A stretch of DNA of 64,000 nt from the NCBI GenBank assembly GCA_947488155.1, contig CANKYK010000001.1, positions 1,054,001 to 1,118,000 on the forward strand, read 5' to 3'. The stretch comes from an uncultured Erythrobacter sp. GTDB lineage: Bacteria; Pseudomonadota; Alphaproteobacteria; Sphingomonadales; Sphingomonadaceae. The notes below the pieces were generated by a model. The model saw nothing but the letters and a program-made list of their open reading frames with translations. It was not told the DNA's origin and made no database searches. A program made the translations under genes and the position numbers. This document shows positions 54,517-62,891 of the stretch, one piece after another; positions within the stretch are counted from its first letter, which is position 1, and the number at the start of each line of letters is the position of its first letter.

Positions 54517-55262
54517 GCGATCCCCTCGCCCTCAGCGATCGGTGCGTCGATCAATCCCTGCGATTGTTCGCGCAATTCCTTGCTGCGAATGGTCCAGCTA
54601 AGCAGTGGACGCCGTGCCGCTCGCCAAGTCTCGCATAGCGCATTGGGCAAATCGCGAATATCCATCGCGAGAAAATCTGGCTGAGCCTGCTCGAGCGCGC
54701 CGGGTTGCCGCCACACACCCAGAAACCCAAGGTCCAGCGTGTCTGTGCAGACCAGGCCCCGGATTCTTTCAGAATCATGTTCGGCAAACCATTGGCCGAC
54801 GCGCGGATCGAAGCTCATGATCGCATGATCACCCGCATAATCTGCTAATGCAGCGCTTACACATTCACATGTTAGATCAACGTCATAACCAGGTTTGGAT
54901 TTGATCTCGATCAGCAGTGGAACCTGGCCGCCAATGATTGCCAGAAACCGAGCTAGCGGGACGGGGTGCTCATGCGTCCCTAACAGGCGCAGCTGGGTAA
55001 ACTCGCCCATATTGAGCGCGCTTGTATCACCCTCTTGGTCCGTCAAACGAGCGAGCTCCCAATCATGGAAAACCATGGGTGCGTTATCGCGGCTGCGCTG
55101 GATATCGCATTCGATGCCCATGCCTGCCGCGATGGCCGCCTTCGCCGCAGCAACTGAATTTTCGGGCACTCCTGGCCCATGTAGTCCGCGGTGGGCGTAA
55201 GCCCACTCAGTTAGCCAACGCGGAGCGCTGCGCTCACTCACTGGCAATGGCGATAATCGCAT
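54513..55262 (-). CDS. Glycerophosphodiester phosphodiesterase family protein
   Basis: Hydrolyses glycerophosphodiesters to glycerol-3-phosphate and an alcohol. The ATG at 55262 with GAGGTGG upstream gives 249 aa; it overlaps the preceding RidA gene by 29 bases. The GDPD motifs are AYAHRGLHGPGVPENSVAA near residue 22 (catalytic His), GIECDIQRSRDNAPMVFHDW (Glu, Asp and second His) and PLLIEIKSKPG. The later part has SFDPRVGQWFAEHDS. No signal peptide, so probably cytoplasmic like UgpQ. Confidence 0.88.
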   Translation of the reverse strand: MRLSPLPVSERSAPRWLTEWAYAHRGLHGPGVPENSVAAAKAAIAAGMGIECDIQRSRDNAPMVFHDWELARLTDQEGDTSALNMGEFTQLRLLGTHEHPVPLARFLAIIGGQVPLLIEIKSKPGYDVDLTCECVSAALADYAGDHAIMSFDPRVGQWFAEHDSERIRGLVCTDTLDLGFLGVWRQPGALEQAQPDFLAMDIRDLPNALCETWRAARRPLLSWTIRSKELREQSQGLIDAPIAEGEGIA

Positions 55263-55695
55263 CCACCTCAACCACTGCGCCCAGCGGCAGGGCCGGAACA
55301 CCGACGGCTGCGCGGGCATGGCGGCCAATGTCACCAAACACCTCTTGCATCAGATCAGAAGCGCCATTGGCGACCTTCGGCTGGTCTGTGTAATCCGGTG
55401 TGCAACTGACGAATGCGCCGAGCTTTACGACCCGCGACACGCGCTCCAGATCGATCCCGGCCGCTTTGAGCTGCGCCAAAATCATCAGGCCGCACGCTCG
55501 CGCCGCCGCCTGACCATCTTCAAGCGAAACATCATCGCCCAACCGGCCGGTCACAAGCTCTCCTGCAACAAAAGGCAATTGGCCGGAGACATGTGCAAAC
55601 CCGCCCTGCAATACGACCGGAACATAGCTCGCAACGGGTGCAGCGGCCTCAGGCAATGTGATGCCAAGCTCCTTCAGACGGGCTTCGATGCTCAT
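55234..55695 (-). CDS. RidA/YjgF-type protein
   Basis: A 153-aa member of the RidA family, whose best-known members hydrolyse reactive enamine/imine intermediates. The start at 55695 (MSIEARLKELGITLPEAA) overlaps the upstream HAD gene by four bases. The family pattern is visible in VLQGGFAHVSGQLPFVAGEL, then RACGLMILAQLKAAGIDLER, and the C-terminal GVPALPLGAVVEVDAIIA. It is of the longer type that lacks the usual arginine, so deaminase activity is not certain. Confidence 0.87.
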   Translation of the reverse strand: MSIEARLKELGITLPEAAAPVASYVPVVLQGGFAHVSGQLPFVAGELVTGRLGDDVSLEDGQAAARACGLMILAQLKAAGIDLERVSRVVKLGAFVSCTPDYTDQPKVANGASDLMQEVFGDIGRHARAAVGVPALPLGAVVEVDAIIAIASE

Positions 55696-56321
55696 AGTGT
55701 TTCCTCTTTCAAACGCTCTAACAACCACGGTAACGCCCGCGACCACTCATCGATCCTCGCATTGGCGTGACCGGCCTTGTGCGCGCAATCAATATGCGGC
55801 GCGATCATAGGCTCTCCGCACAAATGCAGTCGCACTGTGTCCGGCACCACTTCGGATGCGGATGCATGATGCTGCGCCAAATCATCAATGAAAATCGCCC
55901 GGCTAGGCGAATATTCCGCCAAAATAGATTGCAGTGCGGGGCCTTTCGGACCCTGATTGGTGAACACGCGGGCATTGAGACCGTGCGTCGCCAATTGTTG
56001 AGCGCGGTGATCGCGTCGCTCATCGACCAGATTGGTCAGGATCACCACATCAGCCTGTTCTGACAAACGATTGAGGCCCTCGACCGCTCCCGCAATCGGC
56101 ATTTGGCTGTCCATTTCGGTGTCGAAGAAGCCGCCCAGAAACCGCCAGATCTCCTTTTGATCAAGCACATCACCGCTGTCCTGCCAGCGCAAAGCGGTGG
56201 CGAAGCTGTTGCCTTCCAGCTCGAAATCCACACCCTGGCTGCTTTCCAGCCATTCTTTGAACGGCGCGACCATGTGGAGGATCACTTCGTCGCAATCGCT
56301 TATGATAAGAGGCCGGCTCAT
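55692..56321 (-). CDS. HAD-family hydrolase
   Basis: A 209-aa HAD-superfamily protein, likely a phosphatase. Motif I is LIISDCDEVILHM (Asp near residue 9 and 11), motif II VVILTNLVDERRDH near residue 94, and motif IV RAIFIDDLAQHHASA near residue 145. The cap helices lie between. The substrate is unknown. It shares four-base overlaps with both neighbours (DUF3572 upstream, RidA downstream), which supports a co-translated operon. Confidence 0.85.
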   Translation of the reverse strand: MSRPLIISDCDEVILHMVAPFKEWLESSQGVDFELEGNSFATALRWQDSGDVLDQKEIWRFLGGFFDTEMDSQMPIAGAVEGLNRLSEQADVVILTNLVDERRDHRAQQLATHGLNARVFTNQGPKGPALQSILAEYSPSRAIFIDDLAQHHASASEVVPDTVRLHLCGEPMIAPHIDCAHKAGHANARIDEWSRALPWLLERLKEETL

Positions 56322-56605
56322 GATGCGAGCTCCTGGCGGGCAGCAATCAATTCCTCAGGCGTCACGGCGAGCGCCTCTGCCGCCCGGATCAGGTCAGGTT
56401 CGTGGTTTGCGAGAAAATCAAAAACCGAGGCTAGAACTGTGGGATCATTCAATCCGCCGCGCAAAGTATCAGCATCAAGCCCGGTCAAATCGAGGTAGCG
56501 TTCCGCGCGTTCGTTGTCCTCCAGCACCCAGCCCAGCACCGCCAAGGCAAGGGTTTGCGGGCTGAGTTCTTGTACTGCGCCGTCATGAATAGATGGATTT
56601 TGAAT
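56318..56605 (-). CDS. DUF3572 family protein, probable ATT start
   Basis: A small protein of the DUF3572 family. The conserved part ends with ETT-like beginning LALAVLGWVLEDNERAERYL and continues TGLDADTLR, ending EELIAARQELAS. The first ATG/GTG/TTG start inside the frame is TTG 56545, which would remove about 20 residues of the conserved N-terminus (QELSPQTLALAVL). The open frame extends to a stop at about 56630, and an ATT at 56605 preceded by AAGAGG nine bases upstream gives 95 aa, the family length. So ATT is the likely start, which is rare. First gene of the five-gene operon; function unknown. Confidence 0.65.
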   Translation of the reverse strand: MQNPSIHDGAVQELSPQTLALAVLGWVLEDNERAERYLDLTGLDADTLRGGLNDPTVLASVFDFLANHEPDLIRAAEALAVTPEELIAARQELAS

Positions 56606-56658
56606 TGTCGTAGCCTCTTTGTCGGGTTAATCAGCCCACTTCGGGGGAGCATCGGTCA

Positions 56659-57021
56659 GTGGCAAAGCGAATCTTGGTTGTCGAGGATAATGACCTCAAT
56701 CGAAAACTGTTCTGCGACGTGTTGAAGGCAAACGGCTTTGAAGTCGAGCCTGTCGCAGATGGCGATCAGGTGCTTGAAATGGCGCGTGGAACCGCTCCCG
56801 ATCTGATCATTATGGATATTCAGCTGCCCGGAATTTCCGGTGTGGACCTAATCGAGGCGGCCAAGCGTGACACCTCGCTGTGCGAGATACCGGTCCTGGC
56901 CGTTACGGCCTTTGCCGGAAAGGGTGACGAAGAGCGGATCCGCTCGGCAGGTGCCGCCGGTTATCTGGCAAAGCCCGTTTCGATCATGCCGTTTATGAAC
57001 GCGGTCAAAGCCTTGGTTTGA
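56659..57021 (+). CDS. divK: Single-domain response regulator DivK
   Basis: Stand-alone receiver (120 aa) that controls the CtrA phosphorelay through DivJ/PleC/DivL. The acidic pocket is RILVVEDNDLNRKLF, the phospho-Asp is in LIIMDIQLPGISG (Asp53), the switch Thr in PVLAVTAFAGKG and the Lys in AGYLAKPVSIMPFM. The length and sequence match DivK/CpdR-type receivers, DivK being better. GTG start at 56659. Divergent from the DUF3572 operon; its partner CtrA is 22 kb away. Confidence 0.9.
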   Translation: MAKRILVVEDNDLNRKLFCDVLKANGFEVEPVADGDQVLEMARGTAPDLIIMDIQLPGISGVDLIEAAKRDTSLCEIPVLAVTAFAGKGDEERIRSAGAAGYLAKPVSIMPFMNAVKALV

Positions 57022-57218
57022 CGCCAGAACAAAGCACTTGCACCGCCTAACCGATCAGCTTGAATTCTCGAAATTGAAGGCCAAATGGCGGTGAAGCGGC
57101 AATGATTTGAGCCGTTTGCCCCCGAGAAATGGCTTCATATGGGCTGGTCTGCGATTCCAAATACCTCTAGACCTTTCCCCGAAGCTGAAATTGCACCCAG
57201 AAAGTGAGCGCCAACACC

Positions 57219-57461
57219 ATGGATTCTGCCGCAGTTGATGAGCGTATCCGCGCCTTGATCGAGCCCTTCAACAAGAAGGGCGTCACTATCGAAGACGCAA
57301 CCACGTTTGCCGGTGATCTTGAGTTCGATAGCCTAACCGTGATGGACTTCGTCGCGGAGATTGAGGACGAATTCGACATCATCATAAGCATGAACCAACA
57401 GGCCGAAATCGAAAATTACGGCCAGCTGGTCGCTGCTGTGCACAAAATGCAGGATAGCTGA
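57219..57461 (+). CDS. Acyl carrier protein of sphingolipid synthesis
   Basis: An 80-aa acyl carrier protein placed 15 bases before spt. The start could also be GTG 57204. The phosphopantetheine serine is in LEFDSLTVMDFVAEIEDEFD, the usual DSL motif, near residue 37. A dedicated ACP beside serine palmitoyltransferase is known in sphingomonads and Caulobacter, where it supplies acyl-ACP to the enzyme. Acidic, as expected. Confidence 0.9.
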   Translation: MDSAAVDERIRALIEPFNKKGVTIEDATTFAGDLEFDSLTVMDFVAEIEDEFDIIISMNQQAEIENYGQLVAAVHKMQDS

Positions 57462-57475
57462 TATAGGCTTTGCCC

Positions 57476-58705
57476 ATGACTGAGACCCTTACCGATGTCG
57501 CGCCATCAGGCGATCTGCTGTCCAAGTTCGACGACCTTATCCAGACGCGTGAAACGCTGCTCGCGAGCGGCATTGAAGACCCTTTCAATCTCGTCATGGA
57601 AAAGGTCCTCTCGCCGACCACCGCGATCTGCAACGGGCGCGAGACAATCTTGCTCGGCACCTACAATTATATGGGCATGACGTTCGATCCTGATGTGATC
57701 GATGCGGGCAAGCAGGCCTTGGCTGATTACGGCTCAGGCACAACGGGTAGCCGCGTTCTCAACGGCACTTATCAAGGTCACCGAGAATGCGAAGATGCAT
57801 TGCGTGAATTTTACGCGATGGATCACGCGATGGTTTTCTCGACCGGTTACCAGGCCAATCTCGGGATCATCGCCACTCTAGCCGGAAAGGGCGATTACAT
57901 TGTCCTTGATATCGACAGTCATGCCTCGATTTGGGATGGCTGCGCGATGGGCAATGCTGAAGTTGTTCCGTTCAAGCACAATGACGTCGAAGCGATGGAA
58001 AAGCGCCTACGCCGGATTCCTGAAGGCGCTGGCAAGCTCGTCATCCTCGAAGGCGTTTATTCGATGCTGGGCGACGTTGCCCCGCTAAAAGAAATGGTTG
58101 CGATCGCGAAGAAATATGACGCGATGGTGCTGGTCGACGAAGCGCACTCAATGGGCTTTATTGGCGAAAACGGCCGCGGCGTTTGCGAAGAGCAAGGCGT
58201 GATCGACGATGTTGACTTCATCATCGGCACATTTTCGAAAAGCGTCGGGACGGTTGGCGGCTTTTGTGTGTCCAATCACCCCAAGTTTGACATCATGCGG
58301 CTTGTTTGCCGTCCCTATGTCTTCACCGCCAGCCTGCCGCCCAGCGTAGTAGCAACCGCAGCGACCTCCATTCGCAAGCTGATGCATGGCGCGAACAAAC
58401 GTGCTCACCTTTGGGAAAATTCCAAACGGCTCCACGGCGGTCTGACTGACTTTGGTTTTGAGCTTGGCACCGGTAAGCCGCAAAGCGCAATCGTGGCCGT
58501 CATCATGCCCGATCTTGAGCGCGGTGCGGCCATGTGGGAAGCGCTGTTGAAAGAGGGACTCTACGTCAATCTGGCGCGCCCGCCAGCAACACCGGCGAAT
58601 ATGACCTTGCTGCGCTGTTCGCTATGCGCTGAACATTCGGCGGAGGAAGTCGAAACCATCCTCGGCATGTTCGAACGCGCCGGCAAGGCAATGGGCATTA
58701 TCTAA
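57476..58705 (+). CDS. spt: Serine palmitoyltransferase
   Basis: PLP enzyme joining serine and an acyl thioester to give 3-ketodihydrosphingosine, the first step of sphingolipid synthesis. At 409 aa the protein closely follows the Sphingomonas paucimobilis SPT: LLSKFDDLIQTRETLL, ILLGTYNYMGMTFDPDVI and FSTGYQANLGIIATLAGKGD. The PLP lysine is Lys255 in GTFSKSVGTVGG; Asp221 and His224 (LVDEAHSMGF) and His149 (DIDSHASIWDG) bind cofactor. ATG 57476 is preferred to an in-frame TTG two codons earlier. It follows its acyl carrier protein gene, so they form an operon. Confidence 0.95.
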   Translation: MTETLTDVAPSGDLLSKFDDLIQTRETLLASGIEDPFNLVMEKVLSPTTAICNGRETILLGTYNYMGMTFDPDVIDAGKQALADYGSGTTGSRVLNGTYQGHRECEDALREFYAMDHAMVFSTGYQANLGIIATLAGKGDYIVLDIDSHASIWDGCAMGNAEVVPFKHNDVEAMEKRLRRIPEGAGKLVILEGVYSMLGDVAPLKEMVAIAKKYDAMVLVDEAHSMGFIGENGRGVCEEQGVIDDVDFIIGTFSKSVGTVGGFCVSNHPKFDIMRLVCRPYVFTASLPPSVVATAATSIRKLMHGANKRAHLWENSKRLHGGLTDFGFELGTGKPQSAIVAVIMPDLERGAAMWEALLKEGLYVNLARPPATPANMTLLRCSLCAEHSAEEVETILGMFERAGKAMGII

Positions 58706-58708
58706 GCG

Positions 58709-59356
58709 CTAAGCGCGCACTTCGGTTGCGTTGTCGCAGGCGTTCACCTCGCCTTCGTTTTCGCTGCCTGCAAGCTGCGTGAACACAAAGAAGCCGCCGA
58801 CCACCAGAATGACGAAGGCCGTTGTGACCCAGCCAAGGTACTTGTCGATGACAGCCTTGATGGGCGCTCCAAATAGCTGGAAAAGCACACCAACGATCAT
58901 GAAAATGAGCGCCCGCCCAGCAACGGCGGCGAGCGTGAACGTCACCAGATTCATCTCGATAAAGCCGGCTGTAATTGTCATCAATTTGAACGGGACCGGT
59001 GTGCCGGCGGCAAAGAAGACGGCCAAGCCGCCCTGCTCGCGAATGTAGCATGCCGCAACCGGGAAGCTCTCTGTGAGGCCAAGCAAGCCAATCACCCAAG
59101 AGCCCACGGCGTCGTATAAGAAGTATCCGATCGCATAGCCAAACAGTCCGCCAAGCACCGATGAGACCGTAGCGACAACGGCAAACCGGATCGCCTTTTT
59201 TGGTTCAGCAAGGCACATCAGCCCGAGCAGTGGATGCGGCGGAATCGGAAAGAAGCTCGACTCGATGAAGCAGAAAAACGCCAGCCACCACACAGCCTTA
59301 GGGTGAGCGGCCTTGTCCATGGTCCAATTGTACAGACCGCGCAGCAGTTTCATCAT
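58709..59356 (-). CDS. YqaA/DedA-type SNARE-associated membrane protein
   Basis: A 215-aa inner-membrane protein of the DedA/YqaA group. Hydrophobic segments cover most of the protein, with the conserved N-terminal FFCFIESSFFPIPPHPLLGL and the GLLGLTESFPVAACYIREQGG segment, then FAAGTPVPFKLMTITAGF. DedA-family members affect membrane lipid flipping; this branch is uncharacterised. Starts at ATG 59356; convergent with spt (three bases apart). Confidence 0.88.
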   Translation of the reverse strand: MMKLLRGLYNWTMDKAAHPKAVWWLAFFCFIESSFFPIPPHPLLGLMCLAEPKKAIRFAVVATVSSVLGGLFGYAIGYFLYDAVGSWVIGLLGLTESFPVAACYIREQGGLAVFFAAGTPVPFKLMTITAGFIEMNLVTFTLAAVAGRALIFMIVGVLFQLFGAPIKAVIDKYLGWVTTAFVILVVGGFFVFTQLAGSENEGEVNACDNATEVRA

Positions 59357-59618
59357 GAGCTTGAGTATCTTTCGCCAGTTCGCGCCCGAGTGATTATTGG
59401 CGCTTAGCCGCGCTGTAGAGAGGACGCAACTGAGATTAAATAACCTATTTGGTACTTTTATATTGACATTGTCACGATCTTTGGTTAGAAAAAATCAACA
59501 TCGCGATAGTGTGAGTCGAGACGAGGGGTTGAAACAAACTTCAGATCAACTCCTGCGACTTTTCTATGTCGGTCTCCTCTAGCATTTCAGCTTCAGCCAA
59601 GCCGAGTGGAGACCAAAG
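59357..59618. other. Upstream region of the GTA-like cluster
   Basis: 262-base spacer, AT-richer than its neighbours, between the DedA-type gene (divergent) and the small terminase gene. It holds a good sigma-70-like promoter at 59463-59491 and a TGACA/TGTCA dyad overlapping its -35 region. A 61-codon open frame at 59397-59582 lacks coding character. Confidence 0.45.
59463..59491 (+). promoter_or_regulatory. Sigma-70-like promoter upstream of the GTA cluster
   Basis: TTGACA at 59463-59468, 17-base spacer, TAGAAA at 59486-59491. The distance to the small terminase start (59619) leaves a leader of about 120 bases. The strong -35 and optimal spacing are seen; use in vivo is inferred. Confidence 0.5.
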
Positions 59619-60080
59619 ATGCCTGATAATTTACGTCCAGATCGGCGTGGCCAGAAAAAACGCCCGCGAATAAATCCGCACTGGCGAGATCGATTTATTG
59701 AGCATCTCGCACAATCCTCGAACGTCAGCCGCTCGGCTGAGTTTGCCGGAGTATCAAACAGCCATGTTTACCGTACCCGGACCAACGAGCCTGAATTTGC
59801 CCGCCGCTGGCTCGCCGCCCTGTGGGAAGGATATGAACACTTGGAAATGGAAGTCTTGCGCCGATTGCGCGAAGGAGACCAGCAAGCAGGTGATGCATCA
59901 AAGTATGACTTCGCCAATGCCATCAGGCTGCTAAATGCACACCGCGACAACGCTGTCAGAGCGCAAGCGGAACAGCGCAATGTCAGTGCGGCTGAAATTC
60001 GCGGATCGATTGACCGCAAGGTCGAGGAGATCCGGCTCAGAATACAGCAGGAACGGGCCCGAGAAGCGAAAAAGACGTGA
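59619..60080 (+). CDS. Putative small terminase subunit (GTA g1-like)
   Basis: A 153-aa basic, helix-rich protein in the position of the small terminase. The N-terminal half has a helix-turn-helix-like stretch (FIEHLAQSSNVSRSAEFAGVS, then NSHVYRTRTNEPEFA) of the kind used for DNA recognition, the C-terminal half is a charged coiled region (ending IRLRIQQERAREAKKT). It is followed in a four-base overlap by the large terminase. It matches gene g1 of RcGTA by position; sequence identity is not claimed. Confidence 0.7.
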   Translation: MPDNLRPDRRGQKKRPRINPHWRDRFIEHLAQSSNVSRSAEFAGVSNSHVYRTRTNEPEFARRWLAALWEGYEHLEMEVLRRLREGDQQAGDASKYDFANAIRLLNAHRDNAVRAQAEQRNVSAAEIRGSIDRKVEEIRLRIQQERAREAKKT

Positions 60081-61402
60081 TTGAGCAACATGATTGGCTG
60101 GCGGACGCTCCAGCCATTGCTCGCGAAGAACTGAGCCGCGCGCTCAACTCTCGGGAACGCGCGGAATTTGCGTATCACTGGGGCTTCTTTGCGCGGCTTG
60201 CACAATTGCCACCCGAAGGTGAGTGGCGCATCTGGCTAATCCTGGCTGGACGCGGTTTTGGCAAAACTCGTGCTGGATCGGAATGGGTACGATCAATCGC
60301 CGAAGGGAATTCTCAAGCGCGGATCGCATTGGTCTCGTCTTCGTTGGCCGAAGCACGCGCTGTTATGGTTGAAGGGGAAAGCGGGATTATCGCCTGCTGT
60401 CCACCGGAACGCAGGCCTGTTTTTGAACCTTCGCTTAGGCGACTGCGCTTCCCCAATGGAGCGCAAGCACAGCTGTTCTCTGCCGCTGAACCTGAATTGC
60501 TCAGAGGACCTCAGCATACCCATGCATGGTGTGACGAGGTCTGCAAATGGCCGCTTGCTCACGAGCGCGCAACGCGGTGTTGGGACAATCTATTGATGGG
60601 CCTGAGGCTCGGCAGTGACCCGCGAATTGCGGTAACCACGACGCCGCGCAGCGTGCCACTGATCACGCGAATATTGGAGCAGGAGGAGAGCGGGGAGGCA
60701 GTGGTCACTCGCGGTTCGACCTATGAAAATTCGACAAACTTACCGCAACGTTTCCTCGCCGCGATTGAGGGAGAATTTGCGGGCAGCCAGCAGGCACGGC
60801 AAGAAATCGATGGCGAACTCCTGACCGATATCGAGGGTGCGCTGTGGACGCGATCGATGGTCGAACACTCCCGGGAAAAGGGCGAAAGACCAGATGATGC
60901 AAGAGTGGTGGTCGCGGTCGATCCTCCCGCCTCGGCCAACGGCGATGCCTGCGGAATTATCGTTGCTGCTTTGGGACAAGATCAAATTGGGCGCGTGCTG
61001 GCTGATTGCACAATCGAGCGGGCCAGCCCCGAACAATGGGCTCGGCGGGTCGCCGCAACAGCAGAGGAATGGAATGCCGACCGTGTCGTCGCAGAGGCCA
61101 ATCAAGGCGGCGCGATGGTTTCCAGCGTGCTGCGCGCTGCCCACAACACATTGCCCATCAAACTGGTCCATGCCAGCCGCGGCAAGGTTGCCCGCGCTGA
61201 GCCAGTTGCCGCTCTCTACGAAACCGGGCGGGTGAGACACTGCGGACTATTCCCGCAACTCGAAGACCAAATATGCGGTCTTAAGACCGGCGGCGAATAC
61301 GCCGGACCAGGCCGCAGCCCCGACCGCGCCGATGCGCTGGTCTGGGCGCTCACTGAACTAATGCTCGGCCCATCTCATCGGCCACGCGTGCTGCCAATCT
61401 GA
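60077..61402 (+). CDS. Large terminase subunit, ATPase/nuclease (GTA g2-like)
   Basis: DNA packaging motor protein (441 aa). Walker A is in LAGRGFGKTRAGSEW near residue 58, Walker B-like AWCDEVCKWPLAH near residue 150, and the RNase H-like nuclease domain starts at VVVAVDPPASANGDACGI near residue 276 with acidic residues that bind metal, plus DRADALVWALTELM at the end. The GTG at 60077 overlaps the g1 stop. Terminase, portal and protease follow the RcGTA gene order. Confidence 0.92.
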   Translation: MIEQHDWLADAPAIAREELSRALNSRERAEFAYHWGFFARLAQLPPEGEWRIWLILAGRGFGKTRAGSEWVRSIAEGNSQARIALVSSSLAEARAVMVEGESGIIACCPPERRPVFEPSLRRLRFPNGAQAQLFSAAEPELLRGPQHTHAWCDEVCKWPLAHERATRCWDNLLMGLRLGSDPRIAVTTTPRSVPLITRILEQEESGEAVVTRGSTYENSTNLPQRFLAAIEGEFAGSQQARQEIDGELLTDIEGALWTRSMVEHSREKGERPDDARVVVAVDPPASANGDACGIIVAALGQDQIGRVLADCTIERASPEQWARRVAATAEEWNADRVVAEANQGGAMVSSVLRAAHNTLPIKLVHASRGKVARAEPVAALYETGRVRHCGLFPQLEDQICGLKTGGEYAGPGRSPDRADALVWALTELMLGPSHRPRVLPI

Positions 61403-61419
61403 CTGCAGAAGGAAATTTC

Positions 61420-62586
61420 ATGGCATTGCTCGAAACGATCGCCGCTGCCTTTAAAGGCGGCGAGGAAGCCCGTGTGCCGCTTGCTCCAAGCTTCATCCCA
61501 ACTTGGGCACCAGCATTCAATGCGGCGGATGGCACCCGAAACTATGAATACCACAAGGCCATCCGCGATGGTTTTTTGAGCAATCCGATTGCTCAACGCG
61601 CCGTCCGCATAGTGGCAGAGGGTGTCGGCCAATCACCACTGGCCTGCAATAACGATGTTCTAAAGGCGCTGGTCCAGTCGACCAGCGCAGGCCAATCCCT
61701 GATCGAGACGATCACGGCGCATGTTGTGCTGCATGGCAATGGCTTTGTCCAAATCATCAAGGATGCATCCGGCCAAGTCATCGAACTGTTTGCGCTTCGA
61801 CCAGACCGGGTCAAAATAGTCGCTGGGTCTGATGGCTGGCCATGTGCCTTTGAATATCATCCTTCTGACCAACCGATCACCATCCCGCTTGAGGATGAAA
61901 ACGGCTGGCCCAACATGATCCATATCAAGGCCATGCACCCCGTTGAGGATCACTACGGCGCGGGAGCACTGGCCGCGGCTCATGAGGCAATTGCCATTCA
62001 CAATGCAGCGGCAAACTGGAACCGAACATTATTGGAAAACGCCGCCAGGCCATCTGGCGCACTTGTTTATGACGCGGGCGATGGAATTGGCCTGACGACT
62101 GATCAATTCGATCGGTTGAAATCGGAGCTGGCCAGCGCCTTTTCCGGCCATAGCAATGCCGGCCGGCCCATGCTGCTTGACGGCGGACTGAAATGGCAAA
62201 GCATGGCGCTTTCACCGGCGGACATGGACTTTGCGACCCTCAAAAGCGCGGCTGCGCGCGATATTGCGCTGGCATTCGGTGTTCCGCCGATGCTGCTCGG
62301 CCTGCCGGGCGACAATACTTATTCCAACTATCGCGAGGCCAACAGAGCGCTGTGGCGGCTGACCTTGCTGCCGCTCGCCGATAAGCTCCTTGGGGCACTG
62401 CACGAAGGCTTGGTACCTTGGTTTCCAGAGGGTGAGCTACGCGTGGATATGGACCGCGTGCCAGCGCTTTCAGAAGACCGTGAACGGCTGTGGAAGCAGG
62501 TATCGGACGCGGAGTTCCTATCCCGCGCTGAGAAACGAGAGATGCTCGGATTGCAGCCAGAAGAGGTTGAGGGGGACGCACCATGA
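61420..62586 (+). CDS. HK97-type portal protein (GTA g3-like)
   Basis: Portal protein (388 aa) forming the ring through which DNA enters the head. Family features: NPIAQRAVRIVAEGVGQSPLA, GNGFVQIIKDASGQVIELFALRP near residue 105, and AFGVPPMLLGLPGDNTYSNYREA near residue 285. AGAAGG-like ribosome site (AGAAGGAAA) precedes the ATG. Its stop overlaps the next gene in ATGA. It belongs to the tightly packed GTA head module. Confidence 0.92.
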   Translation: MALLETIAAAFKGGEEARVPLAPSFIPTWAPAFNAADGTRNYEYHKAIRDGFLSNPIAQRAVRIVAEGVGQSPLACNNDVLKALVQSTSAGQSLIETITAHVVLHGNGFVQIIKDASGQVIELFALRPDRVKIVAGSDGWPCAFEYHPSDQPITIPLEDENGWPNMIHIKAMHPVEDHYGAGALAAAHEAIAIHNAAANWNRTLLENAARPSGALVYDAGDGIGLTTDQFDRLKSELASAFSGHSNAGRPMLLDGGLKWQSMALSPADMDFATLKSAAARDIALAFGVPPMLLGLPGDNTYSNYREANRALWRLTLLPLADKLLGALHEGLVPWFPEGELRVDMDRVPALSEDRERLWKQVSDAEFLSRAEKREMLGLQPEEVEGDAP

Positions 62587-62891
62587 GCCGCGAAGAAATG
62601 CTGGCCAACCTGATGGTTCAGGCCTCCGAAAATGGCGCTGACATCGCAACGCTGCGGGCAATAGTCGAAGAATCGAGTGAGCTGGCAGCAGAGAAAGTGC
62701 TGGCGCGATTGGGACTAGGTGATGCGGGCGCCCAAGGTGATTTGGATGAACTGCGTGAGTTGCTGCAAGCCTGGCGCGATGCCAAAACAAGCGCTTGGAA
62801 GGCATTTGTCGGCTGGGCGATACGAGCGCTTCTTGCCCTAGTCCTGATCGGAATTGCCGTCCGGTTGGGCGGTTGGGAACTATTGAAATGA
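62583..62891 (+). CDS. Small membrane protein between portal and protease (g3.5 position)
   Basis: A 102-aa protein with a helical, acidic N-terminal part (EEMLANLMVQASENGADI, then ELAAEKVLARLGLGDAG) and one C-terminal hydrophobic helix (AIRALLALVLIGIAVRLGGW). It occupies the position of RcGTA g3.5 and resembles the small DUF6127-type proteins seen there, though I give the family name with caution. Coupled by four-base overlaps to both portal and protease genes. Role in head assembly unknown. Confidence 0.72.
   Translation: MSREEMLANLMVQASENGADIATLRAIVEESSELAAEKVLARLGLGDAGAQGDLDELRELLQAWRDAKTSAWKAFVGWAIRALLALVLIGIAVRLGGWELLK

Noticed and set aside
59397..59582. 61-codon open frame upstream of the small terminase
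   Set aside because: It crosses the promoter-like region, lacks a ribosome site and has no recognisable protein features.
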